Below are positions 23,841 through 33,699 of a stretch of DNA of 64,000 nt, piece after piece. A program made the translations under genes and the position numbers. Below the pieces are notes generated by a model, which was given only the letters and a program-made list of their open reading frames with translations, did no database searches and had not been told where the DNA came from. The stretch lies in contig JAUCBJ010008725.1 of NCBI GenBank assembly GCA_032718475.1, forward strand, positions 1 to 64,000, written 5' to 3'. Numbering within the stretch: the stretch's first letter is position 1; every line of letters starts with the position of its first letter. The DNA is from Nemertoderma westbladi. Its lineage: Eukaryota; Xenacoelomorpha; Nemertodermatida; Nemertodermatidae.

Positions 23841-25369
23841 GGTTCCGCGTCGTTGGGTCCTTTGGTCGTTAGGTCCTGCGTCGTTAGGTCCTGCGTCGTT
23901 AGGTCCTGAGGCATTAGGTCCTGCGACATTAGGTCCTGCGTCATTAGGTCCTGTTGTGTCATATCGTGCGACGTTAGGTCCTGTGGAGCGTCGTTAGGTC
24001 CTGCCTGCCTGCGTCGTTAGGTCCTGTATTGCACTACTGTACAGTGAACAGGCTGACAGCAGGACAGGTACCGGGCAATGTCTTCGAGCAATTAAAGACA
24101 GATGTACCAGTTGTAGGACCACCCGGCGATATACAATTACGTGTTTTCATTGACTACTTTGTGTGGTGGCTGCGCCCTGATATGTTAGAAATATGGAACC
24201 ATTACGACAATAATGGACCACGAACGACCAACCATGCGGAAGGTTATCATAGTGCTCTGCGAACGCATTTCCATCACAAACATCCTGATTTAGGGGAGCT
24301 CCTGTTTGTTGTTCAACAACTTATTCACAACTGCGCAATTCGGGGACGTAAATTATTGGTTGACACAGCTGTAGCCCAACCAAAGCGACCAAGTTATCTA
24401 CGAATTGATCGCGAAATAAAGTTGGCGAGGGATGATCTTGCTTCTAAATTGGACCACATGGCAGACAACATTATTCCAATCCTAATACCCCAGCTACTGT
24501 ATCCATACCTTGATCGAATGGAAAAGTTAGTCGCAGGGAAATCATTGCTGTAAGGATCCAGTTCTTATTGTTGGATTACTACTTAACCGTGAACTTGAAA
24601 GAACTACTTAACTGAGATATTTTTGTATACCGGTACCATTCAAAATCGTTCTAATTTTTACTTTAATCAGTTATTCATTCTTTATAGTGTTGTGTTTGTG
24701 TTATCATATTTTAATGTTGTTGAACATATGTGAAAATATGTGTTAGTAATGTTGAAGATAAAAGTAGTGCGGCTATTTGAATCAAGTTTTGAGTGGGCGT
24801 TTATTTGGGAGCGGGAGGGAGGGGGAACTTTTTTCTATTTATGTGAACTATTTTTGTAGGTCGTATGAGCAGTGCTCATGGGAACTGTGCTAGTCAATTG
24901 GTTTAGGAGAATGGTTTAGGGACGCAGTACTCGTCACCATAGAACATTACAAGCCTCGTTGCGCTCGTCCTGTTTTATCCGAAAATATATTTCATAACGT
25001 AGACTGACGATGAACTGAAGATGACACTGTCGTCACCATAGAACATTACAAGCCTCGTTGCGCTCGACCTGTTTTAGTCGAAAATATTTCTCATAACGTT
25101 AACTTTATAACTATGAAAAATGACAAAATTAAAAATTAAAAAAACTGAAAAATCTGGAAACCCCCCAATCGCCAAAGCCGCAGAGGACCTAATGACGCAG
25201 GACCTAACGACCAAAGGACCTAATGACGCTATTATAGAAGACCTAATGTCGCAGGACCTAATGACGCAGGACTTAACGCCGCAGGACCTAATGCCGCAGG
25301 ACCTAACGACCACTCACAGGACCTAATGACGCGGGACCTAACGACCAAAGGACCTAATGACGCGTTACC
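23841..25369. mobile_element. MULE-like foldback with transposase remnant, 8-bp duplication (M4)
   Basis: Both ends begin GGT and continue as 15-bp repeats (GTCGTTAGGTCCTGC type) facing inward: 23,868-24,025 and, inverted, 25,185-25,365. TAATCAAT flanks both sides (23,833-23,840 and 25,370-25,377). Between the arms is a MULE transposase fragment. A direct repeat of about 60 bp (CATAGAACATTACAAGCCTC) occurs at about 24,937 and 25,037. Confidence 0.82.
24029..24553 (+). pseudogene. MULE-type transposase, C-terminal remnant
   Basis: About 174 open codons with no ATG at the open start; the frame enters straight from the repeat arm. The motif GPRTTNHAEGYHSALRTHF, preceded by WNHYDNN and followed by HPDLGELLFVVQQL, is the R-T-x-N-x-x-E-G-x-H region in the C-terminal part of MULE transposases, containing the last acidic catalytic residue. 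The first two catalytic Asp and the N-terminal zinc-binding region are absent, so it cannot be active alone. It probably marks the original coding centre of the element around it, with the rest deleted and the arms amplified. Confidence 0.72.
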
Positions 25370-25413
25370 TAATCAATCTGTCCATCGTTGTACTAATTAC
25401 AGAATTAATTTTG

Positions 25414-26577
25414 GGGTGTAAACGTTAAGCAGACACTGGTGCAGAGCTGACAGTGGTGCAGGCAGTGGTGCAGACAGTGATGCAGGCAGTGGTGCAGACA
25501 CCTGGTGCAGACAGTGGTGCAGTCGTGTAGACACTGGTGCAGACAGTGGTGCAGTCAGTGGTGCAGACAGTTGTGCAGACATTGGTGCAGACAGTGGTGC
25601 AGACACTGGTGCAGACAGTGGTGCAGACACTGGTGCAGACACCTGGTGCAGACAGTGGTGCAGACAGTGGTGCAGACAGTCTGACAGTGGGGCAGACACT
25701 GGTGCAGGCAGTGGTGCAAACAGTGGTGCAGGCAGTGGTGCAGACACTGGTGCAGACAGTGGTGCAGACACTGGTGCAGACAGTGGTGCAGACTGTGGTG
25801 CAGACAGTGGTGCAGACACTGGTACAGACAGTGGTGCAGTGGTGCAGACACCTGGTACAGACAGTGGTGCAGACACCTGGTACAGACAGTAGTGCAGACA
25901 CTGGTGCAGGCAGTGGTGTATACAGTGGTGCAGATACTGGTGCAGACAGTGGTGCAGACACTGGTGCAGACACTGGTGCAGACAGTGGTGCAGGCAGTGG
26001 TGCAGACACTGGTGCAGACAGAAAAGGGTCGAGCAGGTTAGTAAAGGAGCAGTTTAGTAATGGAGCAGGTTTCAGGGGAGTATTGGGGGTACCAAAACAA
26101 TAAACGTTATTGTTTTGCGGGCTAAGAATACCCAAGGGCCAAGAATACCCAAGGGGTGAAATGTTTTCTGGTTTTTTGCTTTATGTTCAAGAAAGACCCA
26201 ACTTTTACATTGTGAAATAAAATTATGCGGTATTTTTTTCCTGAAACAAGTTATTGCATATTATATCGAAAAAATATCCAAAAAAGGCCCAAAAACCCCT
26301 AAATAAGAGCCATTTCCTTAAATAAGAACCCACTTTTGGAGCTTATTTAAGGGTATGTTCCCTACTGTATAGTGCCTGGTGGTATTGTGTTTTGTGGTAC
26401 TCTGGTATTTCAGTATTTTCACCAGGGTTTGCACCACTTTCTACACCACTATCTGCACCAGTCTGCCAGTGTCTGCACCAGTGTCTGCACCACTGTCTGC
26501 ACACTGCACCACTGTCTGCACCACTGTCTGCACGCCGCACCACTGTCTGCACCACTGTCTGCTTAACGTTTACACCC
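25414..26577. mobile_element. MULE-like foldback with 12-bp repeat arms, 9-bp duplication (M3)
   Basis: Ends GGGTGTAAACGTTAAGCAGA (21-bp inverted repeat). TTAATTTTG flanks both sides (25,405-25,413 and 26,578-26,586). The left arm is a 12-bp array (GTGCAGACAGTG) at about 25,435-26,018; the right arm is the same array inverted but short, about 26,440-26,562. The interior AAAGGAGCAG...ACCAAAACAATAAACG resembles M1 and M2. The large ORFs on both strands over the array are artefacts of the 12-bp period. Confidence 0.88.
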
Positions 26578-27207
26578 TTAATTTTGGACTGAACTTCCAT
26601 TTAAATGGCATTATTTTTTTAATTGTTTCCAGTTTACTTGGGTAGTTTCAAAATTAGCTTAATTATACAGTAGTTTAGGTTAGGCTAAATATTGCTAAAT
26701 ATTATTTACTTTGTAGTACCTACTGTATTTTTTAATTAATCATAACTTTGATACATAATACCAAATATACCTACTGCTACTACCTCATATAAATAGTGTT
26801 ACAAAGACTACCGGTACGGCGGTACCTGTACTTTTAGTGAGGTTTTCTAAATTTGATGTCACTACTGTACGGCTTACTACGGGTGAAAATGTGGTGCATA
26901 CAGTAAGTATACAGTAGTTTAGGTTAGTAATGTACAGTAATGTAAATATTGCCATTTTATTTTGTAGTACTTATTTTTTTAATTAATCATAGCTTTCTTG
27001 CTAAGTCCGCAGACCAAATAGGTCCCAGTCTGCCTCTGCCACTGCCAGTCAGCCAGTATAGTCTGATAGTGACGTAAATACGAATTTATGACCATAACTT
27101 GCTAACTTTTTGAACTTCGGTTCGGATTCGGTTCGGTTCGGCCCGAAGTTGGCCCTGCTTCGGTTCGGTTCGGTTCGGCCCCATAAAGTGCCTTCTGTTG
27201 AACCCTA

Positions 27208-27357
27208 GCTGCGAGTCGTCTACGTAATCAAGTCGATGCACTCCAACGCAAGTGCATCAGGTTCTGCCTGGGACTTGACTCTCGAGCGCATATTGGTGCT
27301 GCCCATTTTGTAGATATAAACTGGCTTCCAATTACCGAACGTACCCACCAGATAATA
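27208..27357 (+). pseudogene. LINE fragment, upstream piece
   Basis: The plus frame encodes QVDALQRKCIRFCLGL, then INWLPI, the conserved region just after the RT domain of many LINEs. It breaks at the TAATA target of the LTR element and resumes in frame at 32,209. It is 5'-truncated; upstream of the hAT-like 2 insertion the frame meets stops within about 20 bp. Confidence 0.78.
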
Positions 27358-27658
27358 TATTGGGATCGGAAATAAATGAATACCAGCTGCATCAGTTTAT
27401 TAATGGTCGACATACAGAACAGCATATCAAACAATAATAAGAACCAACAGACCAACGAACACACCCACCACCTTACAGCACATCAGTACAGCAGTACAGT
27501 AGGTACGGGTAACGGTTACTGTACCTACAGACCTAGAAGATAGGAAAGACTGAATACCGGAATACCAGAAGAGGACCGGTAGGTAAAAGACCAGTAGGTT
27601 GGATCTAACCACCACCAAGCCAGGGTCTACTAGAACCCTAACAATACATAATCTAACA
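27358..27658 (-). repeat. 3' LTR
   Basis: A 301-bp direct repeat of 31,903-32,203. I noticed one clear difference in the TACGGGTAA / TACCGGTAA stretch. Confidence 0.92.
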
Positions 27659-27727
27659 TCTCCCCCAAGAACAATGTAGGATACATTTGTACTGAAAACA
27701 AAATCCAACCACCACCAATAGGTCAGT

Positions 27728-30700
27728 TCATTGAACTCCGAATCTTGCTGGTTGCTTGTGAGTTCTCGAACTGCGCCTGGGAAGATCATCAGCGAACTGT
27801 ACATGTTTTTGAGGCGTTATATCACGAAGAGAAGAGTCATCTGGGATGGAACGTAGATAACGACGATTTCTCCAATACACCCGACCATTGTCTAGTTCTA
27901 TCCGGTAATCTCGCCTAGTACCACGGGAAAGGACGATACCAGATTTGTTCCATAGTTTGGAATGTGCACTCTGGATGCAAACTCGGGATCCAATAGGAAT
28001 CGGGGTTAAGTCGTGAGCATGATCATTATAATATGATTCAGTTGCTGAAGACGTTGAAGGACCAGGGATAGGGAATGAATCACCTGCCAGTGTGGATGAA
28101 TGAGCTGGTATAGTAGAACGGAGGGATCTACCGAACAACAGTTGAGCTGGAGACATACCATGTTCTTTAGGAGTATTTCTCCATTCCAGCAAACCACGAA
28201 CAAAGCAAGTAGAGTTTAGATCTCCTTTGACATCTAACTTTTTTATCAATGATTTCATGGCCTTTACAGCCCCCTCTGCATGGCCATTAGACTGAGGATA
28301 CTCAGGAGTAGAATACTCAGGGATGATATTCCATTCGGATAAGAAATCATGATAACGTGCTGAATTAAATTGTGTACCACCATCAGAACGAAGGCGTTTT
28401 GGAATACCGAAATCTTTGAACCATCCTCGAAGAGCTGAAATAACTTGAGAGCTGGAAGGATCGGCACGCCAAGAATGAACGCATGGCCACCCAGAATATC
28501 TATCGACATAAACCAGGTATGACCAGGTGCTGAAGTAGAAAAGATCAGCAGAGCAATCCTCCATTGGAAGACATGGATGAGGGTCGCTTTGGAGAGACTC
28601 TTTAGGTAAACTTGGTTGATAAAGTTGACACTGGGGACAAGAATTGACCATGTTTGTAATATCGCTATTGATACCAGGCCAGAATACAGTTTGCCTAGCT
28701 CTCCTCTTAGAACGTTCAATGCCCTGATGAGCATCATGAAGGTGCTTCAGGACATTCTTGCGGAGGGAAGATGGAATTACAATCCGGGAACCTAATAAAA
28801 GAAGATTATCTTCACAAGATAACTGATGTCGCACATTCCAGAATGGGCGTATGTGCACAGAACATTGTGTGGATGTTGAGGGAAATCCAGAAATAACAGC
28901 ATCCACCAAAGCCATGTAAGAAATATCATCCTTTGCAGATGATCGGATAGACTCAATATATGAATCCTTGAGATGACTTGGAGCATCAGAGACAACAATT
29001 GAGGTAGACACGTGACGAATGACTGCAGAAACATGGTCATTGACATCTGTATCACAAAGAATATCCTCTGGAGTAGTATCCGAAACAGGGGCACGGGAAA
29101 GTGTGTCTGGAATCGAATCGATATCGGAAGTGATATCGGAAGTGATATCGGAAGTGATATCGGAAGTGATATCGGAAGTGATATCAGAAGTGATATTGGA
29201 AGTGATATCGGAAGTGATATTGGAAGTGATATCGGAAGTGATATCGGAAGTGATATCGGAAATGATATCAGAAGTGATATCAGAAGTGATATCGGAAGTG
29301 ATATCGGAAATGATATCGGAAGTGATATCAGAAGTGATATCGGAAGTGATATCGGAAATGATATCGGAAGTGATATCAGAAGTGATATCGGAAGTGATAT
29401 CGGAAGTGATATCGGAAATGATATCGGAAGTGATATCAGAAGTGATATCGGAAGTGATATCAGAAGTGATATTGGAAGTGATATCGGAAGTGATATCGGA
29501 AATGATATCAGAAGTGATATCAGAAGTGATATCGGAAGTGATATCGGAAGGATGGACCCAATCAGTTGGTTCGTTATCCAGAACTGGACAAATAATACCT
29601 TGTTCAACCATTTTCTCTAAGCGAGCTTTAGCCCAGTCTCTAATGGCTAAAGGAAGTTGCCTGGCTGTATGAATAGCATATGGTTGGGCATCATCTTTTA
29701 ATGAAATGGTCATGGGTGGGCCATTCATTGGACGAAGTTTGTCATCTTGGTCAAAAACATCAGAATAAGCCTTTATGAGTTTCTGCTTAACAATATCCCA
29801 TTCTGAAGGCGAAGGTTCATCAGAAAGATGGAAGTCAACCTTGAATGATGTTGTTGGAATTGAGTTTTTAATACCAATAGGTGACATATTAGAAGAATTA
29901 GAAGAAGCAACAGACTGAATTTCTGCCACTGGTTCTGGATATGAACTTGAAATAATTCCTAGGTTTTGACAAGTATACCATGCCAAAAGAATTCCATCGA
30001 CTTCTTCACAAATGCAGATAAGCTCATCAGTTGAATATTCGCCATAGGAAATTGAGGTGTGGAGGAGACCAATGCATGAAAGAAGACTACCATTAGCAGC
30101 AGAAAGATCATCATCGTCTGGTGGAAGTAAATTTTCTTTGTCAATAGAAAGGGCCTGAAGAAAATCTAAGCCGGCAACAGTGGCCTCAGCACCAGTATCT
30201 GGAGTTGCTTTGAGAGAACCGAATAAATGTCCTGTTGCGATATGACAGAAGTTCAGAAATACTTTCGGAGCTTGTCGATTATGGCTTCCAACCAAATTGA
30301 GGGTGATGCGGCTAATGGGTTTTGTCTTAGGTTTTGAAGATGAATTCGAATTATTTTGTTTAGACCGACAAACATTGGCAAAGTGGCCTTCCTTGCCACA
30401 ATAAGAACAATCTTTGTTCCTTGCTGGACAGTCAGCGCGTTTATGGTCTGTTTTACCACAACCATAACAAACTATAGGGCCAGTAGTTGAAGAATTGTTT
30501 CTGGAATTTGATTTAGAAGAATTGTTGCGCCTGGAATTATAAGGCTTTTTGTTGTGAAAACGAGATTGTCGAGAAGCTTGGTTGATTGAAGGGTTTTTTA
30601 AATCCTGAACTCCAGCTTGGGCTGATTCCTCAGACCTACAAAGATTTACAGCATCTTCAAGCGAAGGAAATGGAGTCAATGCAAGAAGTTTAGATCTGGT

Positions 30701-31372
30701 GTCCTCGCAAGAAATACCAGACATAATTCGAGTAGTCAACCGCCGATCGAAACAATGACGACATAGATCAGCATCTCGAGCAAGATCTTTAATAGCAACC
30801 AGGTAGCTATCAAAATTTTCACTTTGACGTTGTTTCCTATTATCAAACTGAACACAATCAAGGGCTATATTCCGTTTACCACGAAAATAACTTTGAATAC
30901 AATCTATTAACACCTGAACTGTTAAAGGATTATCATGTGTGTCAGGAGGAATGTCAATAACTTGTTCCAGTGTAGAGCGCATACCTATAGAAAGGTAACT
31001 CCTGAAAATACAGATTTGCCTATCCCTAGCCATTCTATCCATCTGAAATGCAGAATAATAATCTGCCCAAACCGACTTCCAAGTTTCAAATTTTGCTAAA
31101 CTGAAATCCGGTTCTAAAGCAATTGGTGCTTTAATTTGAAGATTACGAGGGGTTGAGTCAGCCTGATGAACTACAGGTTGATGTGGTTGACCAAGTAATT
31201 GTTGAAATTGATGGGCATTTTGGGCTTGGGATTGTGCTAAGGAATCAGCCAAATCGCGTTGTGATTTAACTAAAGCATGTAGAAGAGCTGAGGTGGGATC
31301 AGGATTACCACGACCAGCCAACTGTTCTCTTAAAACCTCCAGTTCGGTTTCGAGTTCAGCTTTAGTAGGCAT
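27728..31372 (-). CDS. gag-pol ORF of the LTR element; RT/RNase H replaced by repeat
   Basis: 1,214 codons from ATG at 31,372. A gag-like N-terminus holds two CCHC zinc knuckles at about residues 298-336 (CYGCGKTDHKRADC and CSYCGKEGHFANVC). An aspartic protease with PDTGAEATV is near 391. The start of RT reads to about 605 (EPTDWVHP), where a catalytic palm should follow. Instead there are about 145 residues of DITSD/DIISD repeats, and then the end of RNase H (IPDTLSRAP, near 755). Integrase follows: a Zn finger ending CPQC, and catalytic D (about 944), D (RSDGGTQF, about 998) and E (NGHAEGAVK, about 1,032). No YxDD box remains, so it cannot reverse transcribe. Despite the loss, the frame is unbroken from gag to integrase. 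Confidence 0.88.
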   Translation of the reverse strand: MPTKAELETELEVLREQLAGRGNPDPTSALLHALVKSQRDLADSLAQSQAQNAHQFQQLLGQPHQPVVHQADSTPRNLQIKAPIALEPDFSLAKFETWKSVWADYYSAFQMDRMARDRQICIFRSYLSIGMRSTLEQVIDIPPDTHDNPLTVQVLIDCIQSYFRGKRNIALDCVQFDNRKQRQSENFDSYLVAIKDLARDADLCRHCFDRRLTTRIMSGISCEDTRSKLLALTPFPSLEDAVNLCRSEESAQAGVQDLKNPSINQASRQSRFHNKKPYNSRRNNSSKSNSRNNSSTTGPIVCYGCGKTDHKRADCPARNKDCSYCGKEGHFANVCRSKQNNSNSSSKPKTKPISRITLNLVGSHNRQAPKVFLNFCHIATGHLFGSLKATPDTGAEATVAGLDFLQALSIDKENLLPPDDDDLSAANGSLLSCIGLLHTSISYGEYSTDELICICEEVDGILLAWYTCQNLGIISSSYPEPVAEIQSVASSNSSNMSPIGIKNSIPTTSFKVDFHLSDEPSPSEWDIVKQKLIKAYSDVFDQDDKLRPMNGPPMTISLKDDAQPYAIHTARQLPLAIRDWAKARLEKMVEQGIICPVLDNEPTDWVHPSDITSDITSDITSDIISDITSDITSNITSDITSDITSDITSDIISDITSDITSDITSDITSDIISDITSDITSDITSDIISDITSDITSDITSDIISDITSDITSDITSNITSDITSNITSDITSDITSDITSDITSDITSDIDSIPDTLSRAPVSDTTPEDILCDTDVNDHVSAVIRHVSTSIVVSDAPSHLKDSYIESIRSSAKDDISYMALVDAVISGFPSTSTQCSVHIRPFWNVRHQLSCEDNLLLLGSRIVIPSSLRKNVLKHLHDAHQGIERSKRRARQTVFWPGINSDITNMVNSCPQCQLYQPSLPKESLQSDPHPCLPMEDCSADLFYFSTWSYLVYVDRYSGWPCVHSWRADPSSSQVISALRGWFKDFGIPKRLRSDGGTQFNSARYHDFLSEWNIIPEYSTPEYPQSNGHAEGAVKAMKSLIKKLDVKGDLNSTCFVRGLLEWRNTPKEHGMSPAQLLFGRSLRSTIPAHSSTLAGDSFPIPGPSTSSATESYYNDHAHDLTPIPIGSRVCIQSAHSKLWNKSGIVLSRGTRRDYRIELDNGRVYWRNRRYLRSIPDDSSLRDITPQKHVQFADDLPRRSSRTHKQPARFGVQ
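29117..29555. repeat. In-frame 15-bp minisatellite replacing the RT core
   Basis: About 29 copies of GATATCGGAAGTGAT (plus strand). The 15-bp length keeps the pol frame. Variants (AGAAG, TTGGA, AAATG) recur in larger blocks, so the array grew by segmental duplication. Confidence 0.93.
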
Positions 31373-31887
31373 ATCTGACTGTTGAATATTAGAGAAATTT
31401 CAGGAAATTAAATATCCGAAAAAATTTGCAAAATCCGAAAAGAAAAAATTTTGCAAAAATGTGCAAAACTTTTGCATGCAAATCAGCCAAAATCTGTAGT
31501 TATCGAATACTGGCAGACTGGAATACCGCCTGACTGCTGAATGTGAATAGGTACCGGTAGTTTCTAATTAGGCTAGCGGGCGTCGCTGCCTACCCCTCAC
31601 GGCCCCCGGACAGTGCAAGGTCCTCAGCGCCGATGTACCGTCGTCGCTGTGTTTTTCGCCAACGATGTAGCTACACAACGACAACGATAACCGCGAGCCA
31701 CTCCACTGTCCGTCCCAAGGGCTTAGTTTAGAAGAGTACTGGAGTAGGTACACCACCGGAAGTATAGGTAGGTAGCTAGGCCTAGATCAGAATCAGTAGA
31801 GGCGACCGGTAGAATAATATTGAATTATCTGACCTGCTGAATGCGCTGGAATGTCCACCATTTGAATAGGGTTGTAGGAACATCAAG

Positions 31888-31902
31888 TACATCACTGCGC
31901 CA
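31888..31902 (-). promoter_or_regulatory. tRNA primer-binding site of the LTR element
   Basis: Minus-strand TGGCGCAGTGATGTA begins directly after the 5' LTR. Starting with TGG fits pairing to the CCA end of a tRNA. The tRNA was not identified. Confidence 0.65.
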
Positions 31903-32203
31903 TATTGGGATCGGAAATAAATGAATACCAGCTGCATCAGTTTATTAATGGTCGACATACAGAACAGCATATCAAACAATAATAAGAACCAACAGACCAA
32001 CGAACACACCCACCACCTTACAGCACATCAGTACAGCAGTACAGTAGGTACCGGTAACGGTTACTGTACCTACAGACCTAGAAGATAGGAAAGACTGAAT
32101 ACCGGAATACCAGAAGAGGACCGGTAGGTAAAAGACCAGTAGGTTGGATCTAACCACCACCAAGCCAGGGTCTACTAGAACCCTAACAATACATAATCTA
32201 ACA
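31903..32203 (-). repeat. 5' LTR
   Basis: A 301-bp repeat of the 3' LTR. It should carry the element's promoter; no TATA box was assigned. Confidence 0.92.
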
Positions 32204-32208
32204 TAATA

Positions 32209-32790
32209 TTAACCCACATGTTTAATATCCACGCAAAGACAGCCCCGGCTTATATGCGCGACATGGTTATCTTTACTGAACCTTCTCACCTCCTACGCAA
32301 CGGAGCCACACACGCTTTACTACCCCAGAAACACACGGTAGCAGCCACACAGTCGTTCTCCTACCTTGGCCCATATCTGTGGAATAAACTCCCCAATGCG
32401 ATCAAAGAAATTAGGAGTGTGGAAAGTTTTAAGCATAAGTTAAAGGATCACTTTTTAGAACTTTTATCCACCAATGAATTGTCGTCATATAAGTAACTTA
32501 TAACTTTTTACCATCTATATTTTATATTTTATATCATTTGACTTTCCACATTAACTCAAACAAAAGATTGAAGATCCATTTTTAGAATTTTTATTTAATA
32601 GTAAATGTTTTATATTTTTGATTTATACATTATTTTAGAATTTTTATCCTGCACGAGAGCACGACCTTATACCTTTTATTCTAAACCCCAATCTACAGGA
32701 CCCCTGTGGAAATGAGACTATGTCGGACTTATATGTCGGTATGTCTATACTTTACTTCGTTTGTCAAATAAATAATTCCAATTCCAGCCA
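32209..32790 (+). pseudogene. LINE fragment, downstream piece
   Basis: Continues the frame broken at 27,357. It encodes APAYMRDMV, then FSYLGPYLWNKLP, then SVESFKHKLKDHFL, the usual C-terminus of LINE ORF2 proteins, and stops near 32,496. The 3' UTR follows to about 32,790, ending in an AAATAAATAATTCC tail. Confidence 0.8.
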
Positions 32791-33321
32791 GCTGGCCAGT
32801 ACCAGTACTGCAGTACAGTCAGTCAGTCATTGACTTTAAGTAAATACTGCAGTATTATCAGATATTGAAGCTGTACTACAGTACTTATAGTGTTAAATAA
32901 TTGTTCAGATTAGAATATCAGTCGGTGATATAGGCGATTTTGGACTTATTCCAATTTTGGAACTTTGTGCGAGGGTAGATTTCGAAATCGGAATACACTC
33001 CAAAATTGGACTTTTCTAAATTAAAAAAAAATATTTTAAAGTCCTGCAAGTATATTTCCATCATAAATTCTATCATTTTTCAATAAATATATGTTTTTTG
33101 TACCAAATTCATTATTCCTACCATGCTTTTGCAGAAATGTATTCATACATTCCAAAATTGGACTTTGTTTGCAGAGATGCTATGGAGGATGACTGCTGTA
33201 ACACTAACAAGTAACAAGGTACAGGGGTCCGATCATAAGGCTATATGGGCATGACTAGAGCTGTACCCTGTACAGCACAGTTCTACGCTAGAAGCACAGC
33301 TGCAGCTAGACCCTAGACCAA

Positions 33322-33402
33322 GCTGCAGCTTGGTCTATTGGTGACATTCCTGGGCTTCCAATTAGGAAGCCCTGTTTCGATCCCTAGATGGGGCACGCCA
33401 GC
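33322..33402 (+). repeat. tRNA-like (SINE-head) block in element B
   Basis: TTGGTCTATTGGTGACATTC, a GGGCTTCCAATTAGGAAGCCC-like arm, and B-box-like GTTTCGATCCC. It corresponds to 22,935-23,020 in A. It could act as a pol III promoter; arms are incomplete for a true tRNA. Confidence 0.6.
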
Positions 33403-33699
33403 CTGGGCACGGTATGGTGCACAGGGGCAGCACTGTTTCAGCACAGCTGCACAGTCTGACAGTGCTTTAAATGCTTCAGCCTAGACCATCCCTAGCTTTC
33501 ATCCTTGTGAGTGGTCGATAAATGGGAACCAAGGTAACTTTGGAAAAGAAAATGGAAGAGGTTTACTATAGAATATCATCCATGATCAGGCATTCCTTGG
33601 CTTAATTAGCCTAAAAAGATTATCCCATTCAATCAGTCAATATCATGAATTGGGGTGTTAGCGATGATGGAAAATATATAGACCTCTTAATCGTTTCAA

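Larger units (their letters stand above)
23655..27207. mobile_element. hAT-like element 2, 8-bp duplication GCTGCGAG
   Basis: Ends TAGGGYTCAACAGAAG (16 bp, one mismatch). GCTGCGAG lies directly outside both ends (23,647-23,654 and 27,208-27,215). Subterminal repeats TTCGGTTCGG occur next to both ends. It shares TAGGG(C/T)TC with hAT-like 1. It carries two MULE-like foldbacks (23,841-25,369 and 25,414-26,577). The rest, about 26,590-27,100, is AT-rich and non-coding. Confidence 0.9.
27358..32203 (-). mobile_element. Ty3/Gypsy-like LTR retrotransposon with RT core missing
   Basis: Two 301-bp LTRs (27,358-27,658 and 31,903-32,203) are nearly identical, with a 5-bp duplication TAATA outside (27,353-27,357 and 32,204-32,208). 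On the minus strand the LTR begins TGTTAGATTATG. A primer-binding site TGGCGCAGTGATGTA abuts the 5' LTR (ending at 31,902) and a purine tract (CTTGGGGGAGA) precedes the 3' LTR (about 27,659-27,671). One gag-pol ORF fills the interior. Near-identity of the LTRs means recent insertion. It needed reverse transcriptase from elsewhere. The 5' leader 31,373-31,902 is non-coding. Confidence 0.92.

Noticed and set aside
25397..26135. Ser/Ala/Pro and Cys/Thr/Val repeat ORFs on both strands
   Set aside because: 12-bp array forming an arm of a MULE-like foldback.
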